10,563 bases of DNA from Deltaproteobacteria bacterium. GTDB lineage: Bacteria > Desulfobacterota > Desulfomonilia > UBA1062. A model generated the notes under the pieces. That model did not search any database, was not told where the DNA came from, and worked only from the letters and a program-made list of their open reading frames with translations. Positions 1 to 6,772 of this stretch are shown piece by piece. The translations under genes and the position numbers were made by a program. Numbering within the stretch: the stretch's first letter is position 1; each line of letters starts with the position of its first letter. The DNA lies in contig JAFGTK010000217.1 of assembly GCA_016934135.1 (NCBI GenBank), positions 1 to 10,563 of the forward strand, read 5' to 3'.

Positions 1-2
1 AC

Positions 3-152
3 CGTGCAGAAACAGTGGTCACCTATCTCGGGCTCTTCGGGATCGATGCCGGCCGGCTCGTGCCAAAGGGCTATGGTGAATCCAAACCTGTAGAGCCCAA
101 TACGACCGAGGAAGGGCGGGCAAAAAACCGGCGTGTGGAGCTTGTAAAATAG
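3..152 (+). CDS. OmpA-family C-terminal domain protein (3' end only)
   Basis: This is the last ~49 codons of a gene that begins outside the window, ending at TAG 150-152. The translated tail carries the end of the OmpA/MotB peptidoglycan-binding domain. It shows RAETVVTYLG, then a GYGESKPVEPN loop, then the hallmark GRAKNRRVEL followed by VK and the stop. In this family the Asn-Arg-Arg region sits near the diaminopimelate-binding site that anchors the outer membrane or an envelope protein to peptidoglycan in the periplasm. Only the C-terminus is visible, so whether the full protein is a porin, Pal-like lipoprotein or other OmpA fusion cannot be told. The gene is convergent with coaE, with the REP pair between them. 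Confidence 0.85.
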   Translation, partial: RAETVVTYLGLFGIDAGRLVPKGYGESKPVEPNTTEEGRAKNRRVELVK

Positions 153-280
153 GCTGCAACCATGAAATGAGAAGCTGAAATATAATTTTTATTGTACCGG
201 TAAAAAACCGGGGCAAATCTATCAAAATAAACAGGGATGAAGGATTTATCCCACATTTTTGAGTTATAGAAGGAATACCC

Positions 281-355
281 CTGTGGGAGCGGCTTTAGCC
301 GCGATTTTGCTGTATCCAGAAGAAAAACAGTCGTGGCTTAAAGCCGCTCCCACAG
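281..355. repeat. Inverted pair of REP-like palindromic elements (BIME-like)
   Basis: Two copies of a ~24-bp element face each other: CTGTGGGAGCGGCTTTAGCC at 281-300 (running on through GCGA) and, on the minus strand, CTGTGGGAGCGGCTTTAAGC starting at 355. Each unit has a GGAG head followed by its own short palindrome (GCGGCT-TT-AGCCGC in the left copy; an imperfect version in the right). The two are separated by about 26 bp, and the whole can fold into one long hairpin. This layout matches REP/BIME elements mobilised by RAYT transposases. It lies between two converging genes, the usual REP location. There is no T-run after the stem on either strand, so it is not a standard intrinsic terminator. 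The rest of the 153-445 gap holds nothing else I can support. Confidence 0.8.
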
Positions 356-445
356 AAAAAGGCCATAACCAACTAATATTATCCATGAGATTATTAACTG
401 CAAAATCAGGGTTTTATAATAGCGATATAAGGCTCAAGCTACGTA

Positions 446-1063
446 CTACGGTCTGCCTGCCTCTGCCCTGTCCTTAAGTTTCCGATACACCTCAAGGGTC
501 TTACTTTTCGTTTGTTCCATGCTTTTGCTGTTGTCTATGACAATACTCGCATAGGCCTTTTTGTCCTCGATGGACATCTGGGAACGGACCCTTGCCCTGG
601 CGGCTTCTTCGGATATGTTGTCACGGGACAGGAGTCTTTCTATCTGAATATGCTCAGGGACGTACACCACAATAACCTCATCCATGTCCCTGTATCTGCC
701 GGTTTCGATAAGAAGGGGTATATCGACAATCACGACCGAATCCGGTGAGTCTTTTTCAAGCACCGAAACGTTCTCCTCAATCTTCCTGAAAACCGCGGGA
801 TGTACGATACTGTCCAGAACTTCTTTTTGCTCCCGATCATTAAAAATGATATCCCCGAGGCCAGCCCTGTCGATCTGCCCGTTTTCAAGGAGCACCTCTT
901 TACCGAAGTGACGGACTATCTCGTGCCAGGCAGGCATATCTTTCTGCACCGCATCAAAGGCTATCCTGTCCGCATCGATGAGGGAGGCCCCGGCTGAGCG
1001 GAAATATTCAGCCACAGTTGATTTTCCTGTTGCTATCCCACCTGTAAGCCCGGCAATGACCAC
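446..1063 (-). CDS. coaE: Dephospho-CoA kinase
   Basis: CoaE phosphorylates the 3'-hydroxyl of dephospho-CoA with ATP, the last step of coenzyme A synthesis, in the cytoplasm. The 205-residue product has the P-loop GLTGGIATGKST at about residues 5-16, followed by the family DADRI segment near residue 30 and a DIPLLIE motif mid-protein. Length is normal for the family (~200). I place the start at GTG 1063. It has AGGAGG six bases upstream and gives MVIAGLTGG, as in homologues; the longer reading from ATG 1153 adds 30 residues that are only the out-of-frame 3' end of yfiH. The gene overlaps the end of yfiH by 31 bp and its Shine-Dalgarno lies inside yfiH, so the two are probably co-transcribed and translationally coupled. 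Confidence 0.95.
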   Translation of the reverse strand: MVIAGLTGGIATGKSTVAEYFRSAGASLIDADRIAFDAVQKDMPAWHEIVRHFGKEVLLENGQIDRAGLGDIIFNDREQKEVLDSIVHPAVFRKIEENVSVLEKDSPDSVVIVDIPLLIETGRYRDMDEVIVVYVPEHIQIERLLSRDNISEEAARARVRSQMSIEDKKAYASIVIDNSKSMEQTKSKTLEVYRKLKDRAEAGRP

Positions 1064-1701
1064 GATTTTCCTCCTATGAGTGAAAGGTTTCTTCCCGCAG
1101 CATCTCCATCCCTGCGGTATGAAAAGAATTGTCCCGGATGGCATGACGTACACAGATTGATTTTGTACACCATATGTTCCCTGACGCCTGCTTCAAGACA
1201 CTGGGAAAGCGCTGCACCAGCAAGATCGAGATACATGGCGCTTCCGTTATGAACAACCTCTTGGGGTCCAAACACATCTGCAACATCCTTGCTCACTTCA
1301 TAGCAGCATATACCGATGCAGGGACCGATACCCACATGTATAGCTGAGGCCCCTAAAGACTGCATAAGTTTAATACCTTTTTTCACAATCCCCTTTGCCA
1401 GTCCCCTCCAGCCTGCATGTACGGCACCGATAAGGGGCATGTCGTCCGCCCATAACAGCACCGGCACGCAGTCAGCCGTACGTATACAGAGAACTGCATC
1501 GGTATCGCGCGAGATAATGCCGTCCGCTGAAGGGATATCACCGGGGACAACCTCCTCTGCAAACACAATCCCATCGGAGTGAACCTGGTCCAGCACATAT
1601 ATCCTGGATCCCGGAAGAAGCTCATGCAGCCAGGCTTCAACGGATTCCGGACTTATGGAAAGCCCTTCGCTCATATCTCTTCTACAGTATATGCCCTTCA
1701 T
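1033..1701 (-). CDS. pgeF: YfiH/PgeF family laccase-domain (multicopper polyphenol oxidase-like) protein
   Basis: The 222-residue product has all signature blocks of the YfiH/PgeF family. These are DQVHSDGI (His41), RTADCVPVLL (Cys78), VHAGWRGLAKGI (His95), GIGPCIGICCYEV (~125-136) and NLCTSCHPGQFFSYRRDGD followed by GRNLSLI. His41, Cys78 and His95 correspond to the conserved metal-binding His-Cys-His set. Family members have been reported as purine nucleoside phosphorylase/deaminase-type enzymes and as peptidoglycan-editing factors acting on aberrant muropeptide precursors; which applies here cannot be read from sequence. The N-terminus is short: MKGIYCRRDMSEG resembles the family's usual TR-x-GGVSEG start, but the following SLNLG region is missing. 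A TGA two codons upstream prevents a longer start. The last ~12 residues appear to be a tail caused by reading into coaE. Confidence 0.9.
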   Translation of the reverse strand: MKGIYCRRDMSEGLSISPESVEAWLHELLPGSRIYVLDQVHSDGIVFAEEVVPGDIPSADGIISRDTDAVLCIRTADCVPVLLWADDMPLIGAVHAGWRGLAKGIVKKGIKLMQSLGASAIHVGIGPCIGICCYEVSKDVADVFGPQEVVHNGSAMYLDLAGAALSQCLEAGVREHMVYKINLCTSCHPGQFFSYRRDGDAAGRNLSLIGGKSWSLPGLQVG

Positions 1702-1713
1702 AGCTCAATAATG

Positions 1714-1743
1714 GTTATACCCTATAATCCGCCCCATTGACAA
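1714..1743 (-). promoter_or_regulatory. Candidate sigma-70 promoter for yfiH-coaE
   Basis: On the minus strand, TTGTCA (1743-1738) and TATAAC (1719-1714) are separated by 18 bp; each matches consensus at five of six positions. Transcription would start near 1707, only a few bases before the yfiH ATG at 1701. The message would then be nearly leaderless, which agrees with the absence of a convincing Shine-Dalgarno there. This is sequence inspection only. Confidence 0.5.
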
Positions 1744-1809
1744 GATAGGGGACCTGACACGTACAATCCTGAAAATAGTACCCATCGGATCTCATTTGAC
1801 TTTTGCCGC

Positions 1810-1838
1810 TTGACAAGAAATATCATGGTATGTAAATA
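1810..1838 (+). promoter_or_regulatory. Candidate sigma-70 promoter for the rpmH operon
   Basis: A perfect -35 TTGACA (1810-1815) is followed after 17 bp by a weak -10, TAAATA (1833-1838). A second, overlapping possibility is TTGACT (1796-1801) with TATCAT (1821-1826) at 19-bp spacing. Either would give a short 5' leader ahead of rpmH at 1872. The strong -35 and position directly upstream of a highly expressed ribosomal protein gene support a promoter here, but the exact -10 is uncertain. Confidence 0.5.
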
Positions 1839-1871
1839 CTATCCCCCTAAATCAGTAGATTGAGGTAATTG

Positions 1872-2006
1872 ATGAAACGCACATTTCAACCACATAATAC
1901 AAGACGTAAGCGTACGCATGGATTTCTTGTTCGTATGCGCACTAAGGGCGGCAAAAACGTTATCAGTCGAAGGAGGGCCAAGGGACGTAAACGTTTGGCT
2001 GTATAA
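1872..2006 (+). CDS. rpmH: 50S ribosomal protein L34
   Basis: This short 44-residue gene reads MKRTFQPHNTRRKRTHGFLV, then RMRTKGGKNVISRRRAKGRK, then RLAV. It is the standard L34 sequence and length, with very high Arg/Lys content for contact with 23S rRNA in the large subunit. A TGAGGT Shine-Dalgarno-like stretch lies just upstream of ATG 1872. It is the first gene of the conserved rpmH-rnpA-yidD-yidC-jag-mnmE-rsmG cluster. Its stop TAA shares one base with the rnpA start (TAATG at 2004-2008), which points to translational coupling. Confidence 0.98.
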   Translation: MKRTFQPHNTRRKRTHGFLVRMRTKGGKNVISRRRAKGRKRLAV

Positions 2007-2353
2007 TGTCAGACGAGAGATTCCCCAAGTGTGAGCGGCTGAGGAAACGAAAAGACTTTTTACGGGTTGATGCAAAAAAGACAACCAGAATTCTTACGGA
2101 ACATATCATTATCCTGGCTGCTCCTAACTCAGAACGGCACGCCCGTATTGGCATCACGGTGAGTAAAAGGATTGGAACTGCTGTAAAGAGAAACAGGTAC
2201 AAAAGACTCTTTCGGGAAATTTACAGAAGGCATAAAGAGCTCTTTCCATCAGGGTATGACTTTGTCCTAATAGCCAGAAAACCGGACAACAGTGTGCGCC
2301 ATGAAACACTTTTTCAAGAGATTTCGAATGCCTTAGGGTCGCGCGCATGGTGA
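2006..2353 (+). CDS. rnpA: Ribonuclease P protein component
   Basis: The 115-residue basic protein is the protein subunit of RNase P, which helps the catalytic RNA cleave 5' leaders from precursor tRNAs. The diagnostic block KRIGTAVKRNRYKRLFREIY (about residues 51-70) contains the family RNR motif. The start LRKRKDFLRV is also typical, matching the L-x-x-x-x-DF pattern of homologues. Length is normal (110-120). The ATG at 2006 overlaps the rpmH stop; the nearest purine-rich site is inside rpmH, so initiation probably depends on ribosomes finishing rpmH. Its 3' end overlaps yidD by 7 bp. Confidence 0.97.
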   Translation: MSDERFPKCERLRKRKDFLRVDAKKTTRILTEHIIILAAPNSERHARIGITVSKRIGTAVKRNRYKRLFREIYRRHKELFPSGYDFVLIARKPDNSVRHETLFQEISNALGSRAW

Positions 2354-2556
2354 AAAAGCTGGTTCTTTCTCTTATACGATTCTATCAGAAGGCCATCTCT
2401 CCGAGTTTTCCGAGATCTTGCAGATTCTGGCCTACCTGTTCCGATTATGCTATCGAGGCCATCAATACCTACGGCCTTGCAAGAGGTCTCCTGAAAACAA
2501 CCTTTCGGGTGATAAAATGCAATCCTTTCCACCCTGGCGGCTATGACCCTGTATAG
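2347..2556 (+). CDS. yidD: Membrane protein insertion efficiency factor YidD
   Basis: The 69-residue product matches YidD (formerly DUF37). It shows an amphipathic N-terminus, LIRFYQKAISP, then CRFWPTCSDYAIEAI (~25-39) with two of the three conserved cysteines, and the C-terminal signature KCNPFHPGGYDPV with the third. YidD is a small inner-membrane-associated protein that assists YidC-dependent insertion. The gene starts within the end of rnpA (7-bp overlap) and is followed 23 bp later by yidC, the standard arrangement. It lacks the C-terminal tail some homologues carry beyond the DPV motif. Confidence 0.96.
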   Translation: MVKKLVLSLIRFYQKAISPSFPRSCRFWPTCSDYAIEAINTYGLARGLLKTTFRVIKCNPFHPGGYDPV

Positions 2557-2579
2557 TTCATTCAAGGAGACTTGATTAC

Positions 2580-4166
2580 ATGGAAAAGAAAACATTACTG
2601 GCAATTATCATATCGATCGCAATATTACTGATCTGGGACCTGTTCTTTATTCAGCCCAGGGTAGAAAAAGAAACTCCCGATGTTGCCCGGCAGGAAGAGA
2701 CCACAGATGTAAAGCCGGCTGCGACTGTACTTAAAATACAGCAGCCTGAAGCCGAGACTGCCCTCACAGAAGATGGAGAATCCATCGTTATGGAAACCCC
2801 TCTTATCCGAGCCGTATGGAATACAAGAGGCGGCAGGCTGACCTCTGTTCAGCTCAAAGAGTACAAAGAGAGCATGGAAGAAGATTCAGCGCTCGTAGAT
2901 ATCATAAAAACGCCAATGCCGAACCTGAGTCTCAATGAACAGTTTCAGGACGACAATCTAATTTTCCAGGCATCCGAAAAGGGAACACTTTCTTCTCAGG
3001 AAGATCCCCTCACACTAACCATGAGCGCCCAGGCGGCGCAGGGTATTATCATACACAAGGTCTACACGGTCGACCCCGGCTCATACAGCATCGGCTATTC
3101 TACAATAATCGAAAACAGCACTGATCAGAGGCTGGCCATGAATATCTCGATGCAGATGAATGAAATCTATCCCCTGGATGACAAGTCAAGCCGGTATGCC
3201 TTCGAGGGTCCTGTCCTGCTCAACGGCAAGCGTCTGGAAGAATTCAAGATCTCCAAGGTCAAGAAGGTCGGGGGATACAGGAATTTTACCGGAGAGGTAA
3301 AATGGTTCGGGTTTGAAGACAAATACTTCCTCAAGACTATCATCCCGAAAACCCCTGAAGAAACATCGGTCACCATCAAACGTATCGATGAAAATACCAT
3401 CTCTCTTCATTACGGAGCCCTTGCTGCCGAGATAGAGCCGAAATCCAGCTATGAAAAGGATTACCTGATCTTTATCGGCCCAAAGGAGCTGGAAACGCTC
3501 AAGTCAACAGGATACGGGCTCCGAAAGGCCCTTGATTTCGGATTTTTTGATATTATTGCAAAACCGCTGCTCATAGCCATGAACTGGATATACTCGTTCA
3601 CGAACAGTTACGGACTGTCCATAATCCTGCTTACTATAATAATCAAGATTTTCCTGTACCCGTTAACCCTCAAGAGCTTCACCTCGATGAAAGGACTGCA
3701 GAAAGTTCAGCCGCTGATGAAAGAAATCCAGGCACAATATAAAGATGACAAACAGAAGATGAACCAGGAAATGATGAAGCTCTATTCGGAACACAAGATC
3801 AACCCGATGGGCGGCTGTCTCCCCATGCTTTTGCAGATACCCATTCTGTTTGCCCTCTACAAGGTCTTCTTCTCTGCTATCGAGCTTAGGCATACGCCTT
3901 TTTACATTGTCGGCACCTGGCTGCCCGACCTTTCCGCAAAAGACCCCTACTTTATTACCCCCATCCTCATGGGACTGAGCCAGTTCATCATGCAGAAGAT
4001 GACCCCCGCGACAGGAGACGCCACGCAACAGAAAGTCATGCTCTTCATGCCTGTATTTTTCACGATCCTGTTTTTGAGTTTCCCTTCAGGACTGGTCATT
4101 TACTGGCTGATAAGCAATGTCCTTTCAATCCTGCAGCAAGCCTATATAAACAGGAAAGACTCATAG
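2580..4166 (+). CDS. yidC: Membrane protein insertase YidC (Oxa1/Alb3 family)
   Basis: The 528-residue protein has the Gram-negative YidC plan. An N-terminal transmembrane anchor (about 5-24) precedes a large periplasmic beta-domain (~60-320). The Oxa1 core follows, with membrane segments near 343-362, 411-431, 456-471 and 488-516. Conserved landmarks are FLYPLT (358-363), HKINPMGGCLPMLLQIPI (405-422) and FPSGLVIYW (501-509). The protein inserts and folds inner-membrane proteins, alone or with SecYEG. The position equivalent to the groove arginine of E. coli YidC (R366) appears to be Lys356, keeping the positive charge. AAGGAGA nine bases before ATG 2580 supports the start. The stop TAG forms part of the next gene's Shine-Dalgarno. 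Confidence 0.98.
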   Translation: MEKKTLLAIIISIAILLIWDLFFIQPRVEKETPDVARQEETTDVKPAATVLKIQQPEAETALTEDGESIVMETPLIRAVWNTRGGRLTSVQLKEYKESMEEDSALVDIIKTPMPNLSLNEQFQDDNLIFQASEKGTLSSQEDPLTLTMSAQAAQGIIIHKVYTVDPGSYSIGYSTIIENSTDQRLAMNISMQMNEIYPLDDKSSRYAFEGPVLLNGKRLEEFKISKVKKVGGYRNFTGEVKWFGFEDKYFLKTIIPKTPEETSVTIKRIDENTISLHYGALAAEIEPKSSYEKDYLIFIGPKELETLKSTGYGLRKALDFGFFDIIAKPLLIAMNWIYSFTNSYGLSIILLTIIIKIFLYPLTLKSFTSMKGLQKVQPLMKEIQAQYKDDKQKMNQEMMKLYSEHKINPMGGCLPMLLQIPILFALYKVFFSAIELRHTPFYIVGTWLPDLSAKDPYFITPILMGLSQFIMQKMTPATGDATQQKVMLFMPVFFTILFLSFPSGLVIYWLISNVLSILQQAYINRKDS

Positions 4167-4179
4167 GAGATTTTTAAAC

Positions 4180-4896
4180 ATGGCAGAGGAATACAGAGAA
4201 TTTGAAGCAAAAACAGTTGACGAAGCCATTGCCACGGCAATGCGGACTTTTCATTTAAACTTTGAGCAGCTCGATATCCAGGTGATCTCTGAAGGTTCAA
4301 AGGGATTGTTCGGCCTTGTAGGGACAAAAACCGCAAAGATCCTGGCACGGCCGGTACAGGAGTTTGACGAGGATGCACCAGAGCCCGGCGTAGAGGAACC
4401 TCCTTCATCTCCGGCACATGATATGGAACCTGAAGTCAGGAGGAATGCACCAATCCCGGAGAATGCACCGGAGATCATTTCGGATCTCCTAACGCACATG
4501 AACATGTCTTCAGAGATAAAGATCCGCGAGGACGGCGTGATCGAGATTATAGGAGACGGATCAGGGATCATAATCGGCAAACGCGGTGCAACACTCGATG
4601 CACTGCAGTTTATCGTCAACAGGATATTGAACAAGGACAGATCGGAACCTGTCTATGTAACCATTGACACAGAGGGATACAGACAGCGGCACATGGACCA
4701 TCTCAGGTCAATGGCATTCAAAATGGGGCAGAAGGCACGTCGTACAGGCCAGTCGGTATCCCTGGAAAGGATGAACCCTTATGACAGGCGTATTATCCAC
4801 CTTGCCCTGAAGAATGACAGCCGCGTGAATACAAAGAGTATCGGTGACGGCATCTTTAAAAAGATCGTCATCATACCGAGGAAGGCATCGAAATAA
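4180..4896 (+). CDS. jag: Jag/KhpB RNA-binding protein
   Basis: The 238-residue protein has the three-part KhpB (Jag, EloR) layout. The Jag-N domain (about 4-58) includes SEGSKGLFGLVG (37-48). A Pro/Glu-rich acidic linker (~60-95) follows. Next comes a KH domain (~113-150) with GSGIIIGKRGATLDALQF, and last an R3H domain (~175-235) with MNPYDRRIIHLAL, where Arg203 and His207 form the R-xxx-H signature. It is a cytoplasmic single-strand RNA-binding protein; in Gram-positive bacteria the family affects cell elongation and division, while its role in Gram-negatives is less clear. TAGGAGA ten bases upstream supports ATG 4180. The gene lies 13 bp after yidC, and its stop codon overlaps the inferred mnmE start. 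Confidence 0.95.
   Translation: MAEEYREFEAKTVDEAIATAMRTFHLNFEQLDIQVISEGSKGLFGLVGTKTAKILARPVQEFDEDAPEPGVEEPPSSPAHDMEPEVRRNAPIPENAPEIISDLLTHMNMSSEIKIREDGVIEIIGDGSGIIIGKRGATLDALQFIVNRILNKDRSEPVYVTIDTEGYRQRHMDHLRSMAFKMGQKARRTGQSVSLERMNPYDRRIIHLALKNDSRVNTKSIGDGIFKKIVIIPRKASK
4878..4885 (+). promoter_or_regulatory. Shine-Dalgarno that sets the mnmE start
   Basis: GAGGAAGG inside the last codons of jag is a strong ribosome binding site. Counting seven bases downstream lands exactly on ATA 4893, where homology says the mnmE protein should begin. No ATG, GTG or TTG lies at a usable distance in the mnmE frame. Confidence 0.65.
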
Positions 4897-6209
4897 ACAC
4901 GGATACGATCTTTGCAGAATCCTCGCCAAGGGGATATGGCGGGATAAGCACCATAAGGATCAGCGGGGATCAAACCGTCGAGATCCTCAAAAGAATCACC
5001 CTGCGTGAAACATGGCCTCCACATAAACAGCTCTTTACGCATCTGCACGATCAGAACCAGACGTTTGTGGACCAGGCCATGGCAGTATATCATCCTGCTC
5101 CCCATTCCTATACCGGCGAAGACATGGCAGAGATACATTGCCACGGCAATCCTGTTCTGGTTGAACGGCTGCTGCAGGTAATCGCCTCCACCCATCTGGC
5201 AAGATGCGCTGAAAAGGGCGAATTTACCAAAAGGGCATTCCTGAATGCAAAGATGGATCTTGCACAGGCTGAGGCAGTGGGAGCGCTTATCTCTGCAGGC
5301 TCTGCAGCGGGTATTGAAATGGCAGGGGCACTGCTTGACGGTGGACTGTCCAGGAATGTAGAGGCGATCTGCGATGACCTCACGCATATCCTTGCAGAGA
5401 TCGAGGCATCCTTCATTAACGATGACATGGATGTGAGCAATGAATCCGTAATCGAGGCATTGTCACCAATACTTGAACAGATAGACTCTCTGCTCAAGGG
5501 TCAGGATACGGCTACGAGCCTGTACAGCGGCATTTCCACCACCATAGCCGGCCTGCCCAATGCAGGAAAATCGTCATTATTCAACGCAATACTCGGATAT
5601 CCAAGGGCCATCGTACATGCAGAGGGAGGAACCACAAGAGATATCATACGGGAACGCGTGACCATGGGCGGAATCGATTTCATATTTCACGATACGGCAG
5701 GGATCAGAGAGACATCTTCGGGTCCTGAGCGGATCGGGGTGGAAAAGACCATCGAGAATCTGAAGCAATCGGACCTCGTGCTCTATGTTGTGGATGCACG
5801 GAAAGGACTGCACCCGGATGAATACAAGTGGCTCGGCCTCGGCAGAAAAACAATCACTGTCATGAACAAGGTCGATCTTGTAGATCGCGGAGAAATAGAT
5901 GGTCATATTGAAAATACAGTATGGATATCCGCCAAGTATAACTCCGGGATAGACAGGCTTACAGAGGTTATGACAAAGATTTTTTCCATGGATATCCCGA
6001 GGGTATTCATCTCTCGCCATGCATATCTCCTGGGAAAGGCACGCGACTGCCTGCAGCAGGCGGGCAGATCCATGGAATCGGGTCTGACGGTCGATGTAGT
6101 CAGCATTGACCTGATACGTGCCAGACAGTCTCTTTATGAGCTTGTCGGGAAAGATGCGGATGACGATATCTTGAATACAATCTTCTCGCAATTCTGTGTG
6201 GGGAAATGA
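4893..6209 (+). CDS. mnmE: tRNA uridine-5-carboxymethylaminomethyl modification GTPase MnmE, apparent ATA start
   Basis: MnmE is a GTPase that works with MnmG to modify the wobble uridine (position 34) of certain tRNAs, using methylene-tetrahydrofolate. From 4893 the frame gives 438 residues, near the usual ~450. The folate-binding N-domain begins NTDTIFAESSPRGYGGIS with IRISG (21-25) and continues to SYTGEDMAEIHCHGN. The G domain shows G1 GLPNAGKSS (220-228), TTRD (247-250), DTAG (267-270), NKVD (325-328) and a SAK. The C-terminus FCVGK keeps the catalytic-cysteine motif. The first standard start codon in frame is GTG 5067, which would remove 58 conserved residues. The real start is therefore probably the ATA at 4893, overlapping the jag stop, or an ATG altered by mutation or sequence error. 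The stop overlaps rsmG. Confidence 0.93.
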   Translation: MNTDTIFAESSPRGYGGISTIRISGDQTVEILKRITLRETWPPHKQLFTHLHDQNQTFVDQAMAVYHPAPHSYTGEDMAEIHCHGNPVLVERLLQVIASTHLARCAEKGEFTKRAFLNAKMDLAQAEAVGALISAGSAAGIEMAGALLDGGLSRNVEAICDDLTHILAEIEASFINDDMDVSNESVIEALSPILEQIDSLLKGQDTATSLYSGISTTIAGLPNAGKSSLFNAILGYPRAIVHAEGGTTRDIIRERVTMGGIDFIFHDTAGIRETSSGPERIGVEKTIENLKQSDLVLYVVDARKGLHPDEYKWLGLGRKTITVMNKVDLVDRGEIDGHIENTVWISAKYNSGIDRLTEVMTKIFSMDIPRVFISRHAYLLGKARDCLQQAGRSMESGLTVDVVSIDLIRARQSLYELVGKDADDDILNTIFSQFCVGK

Positions 6210-6772
6210 TGCATAAGGATATTCATCGCTGGATAGAAAAGATCAGAGAATATAACCACCTTCTGCATCTGGTCAGCGATGTCATGACTGATGACCTGGA
6301 AGAGCATGTCAGCAATACCATGAAACTCCTCGAGTATATTAACGAACCCGCAATTGCCGATTTAGGAAGCGGTTCGGGCCTGCCTGCAATACCCTACAAG
6401 ATCATGTATCCTGAATCATCACTTACCATGATTGAACGTTCTCAGAAAAAATGCACGTTTTTAAGGCATATCATTGATACACTGAAACTCGAAAACATCG
6501 AACTGATCGAGGAAGATCCTCTTGCCTGCGGGGAAAACAGGCTCTTCGATGCAATGATGTCGCGTGCATTCTCGCCGCTCAAAAACCTTGAAAAGGTCTT
6601 AGAGAAAACAACAAGGCCCTGTTCACGACTTTACTATCTCTCTACCGGCAGGGAAAATCTCCTGCATATCCGGTCATTTTCCCACATAGGCCATCATGAA
6701 TATCAATTTAAAAAATATACAATGAACCTCGACATCTACGAGATCACTTCTCGACAACAGGGATCTTCTTAG
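6206..6772 (+). CDS. rsmG: 16S rRNA (guanine-527-N7)-methyltransferase RsmG
   Basis: RsmG (GidB) methylates N7 of G527 in the 530 loop of 16S rRNA using S-adenosylmethionine; loss of this mark gives low-level streptomycin resistance in several bacteria. The 188-residue product has motif I as ADLGSGSGLPAIPYKI (51-66), where many relatives have D-x-G-T/S-G-x-G-x-P. It also has IERSQKKCTFLRHI (76-89) and SRAFSPLKNLEK (119-130). It is shorter than the ~205-220 residues common in the family, mainly at the C-terminus. ATGATG at 6206-6211 offers two starts; the first shares ATGA with the mnmE stop. It is the last gene of the cluster and overlaps the convergent hsp20 by 29 bp. Confidence 0.93.
   Translation: MMHKDIHRWIEKIREYNHLLHLVSDVMTDDLEEHVSNTMKLLEYINEPAIADLGSGSGLPAIPYKIMYPESSLTMIERSQKKCTFLRHIIDTLKLENIELIEEDPLACGENRLFDAMMSRAFSPLKNLEKVLEKTTRPCSRLYYLSTGRENLLHIRSFSHIGHHEYQFKKYTMNLDIYEITSRQQGSS

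Noticed and set aside
197..211. Hairpin CCGG-TAAAAAA-CCGG after the ompA-like gene as a terminator
   Set aside because: The stem is only four pairs and no T-run follows on either strand.
259..477. Open frame across the REP pair
   Set aside because: It consists mostly of the inverted repeat and the antisense end of coaE; no ribosome site and no recognisable protein.
1064..1153. N-terminal extension of coaE from ATG 1153
   Set aside because: The extra 30 residues are yfiH coding sequence in another frame, whereas GTG 1063 has AGGAGG at ideal spacing and matches homologues.
5577..6191. Long antisense open frame (204 codons) within mnmE
   Set aside because: It lies opposite strongly conserved GTPase motifs and has no family resemblance; it is a shadow of codon usage. 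The same applies to antisense frames at 4779-5387 and 3663-4028.
5067..6209. mnmE starting at GTG 5067 (380 residues)
   Set aside because: The upstream in-frame sequence encodes the conserved folate-binding N-terminus (GGIS...IRISG), and GTG 5067 has no good ribosome site; truncation would break the family domain.
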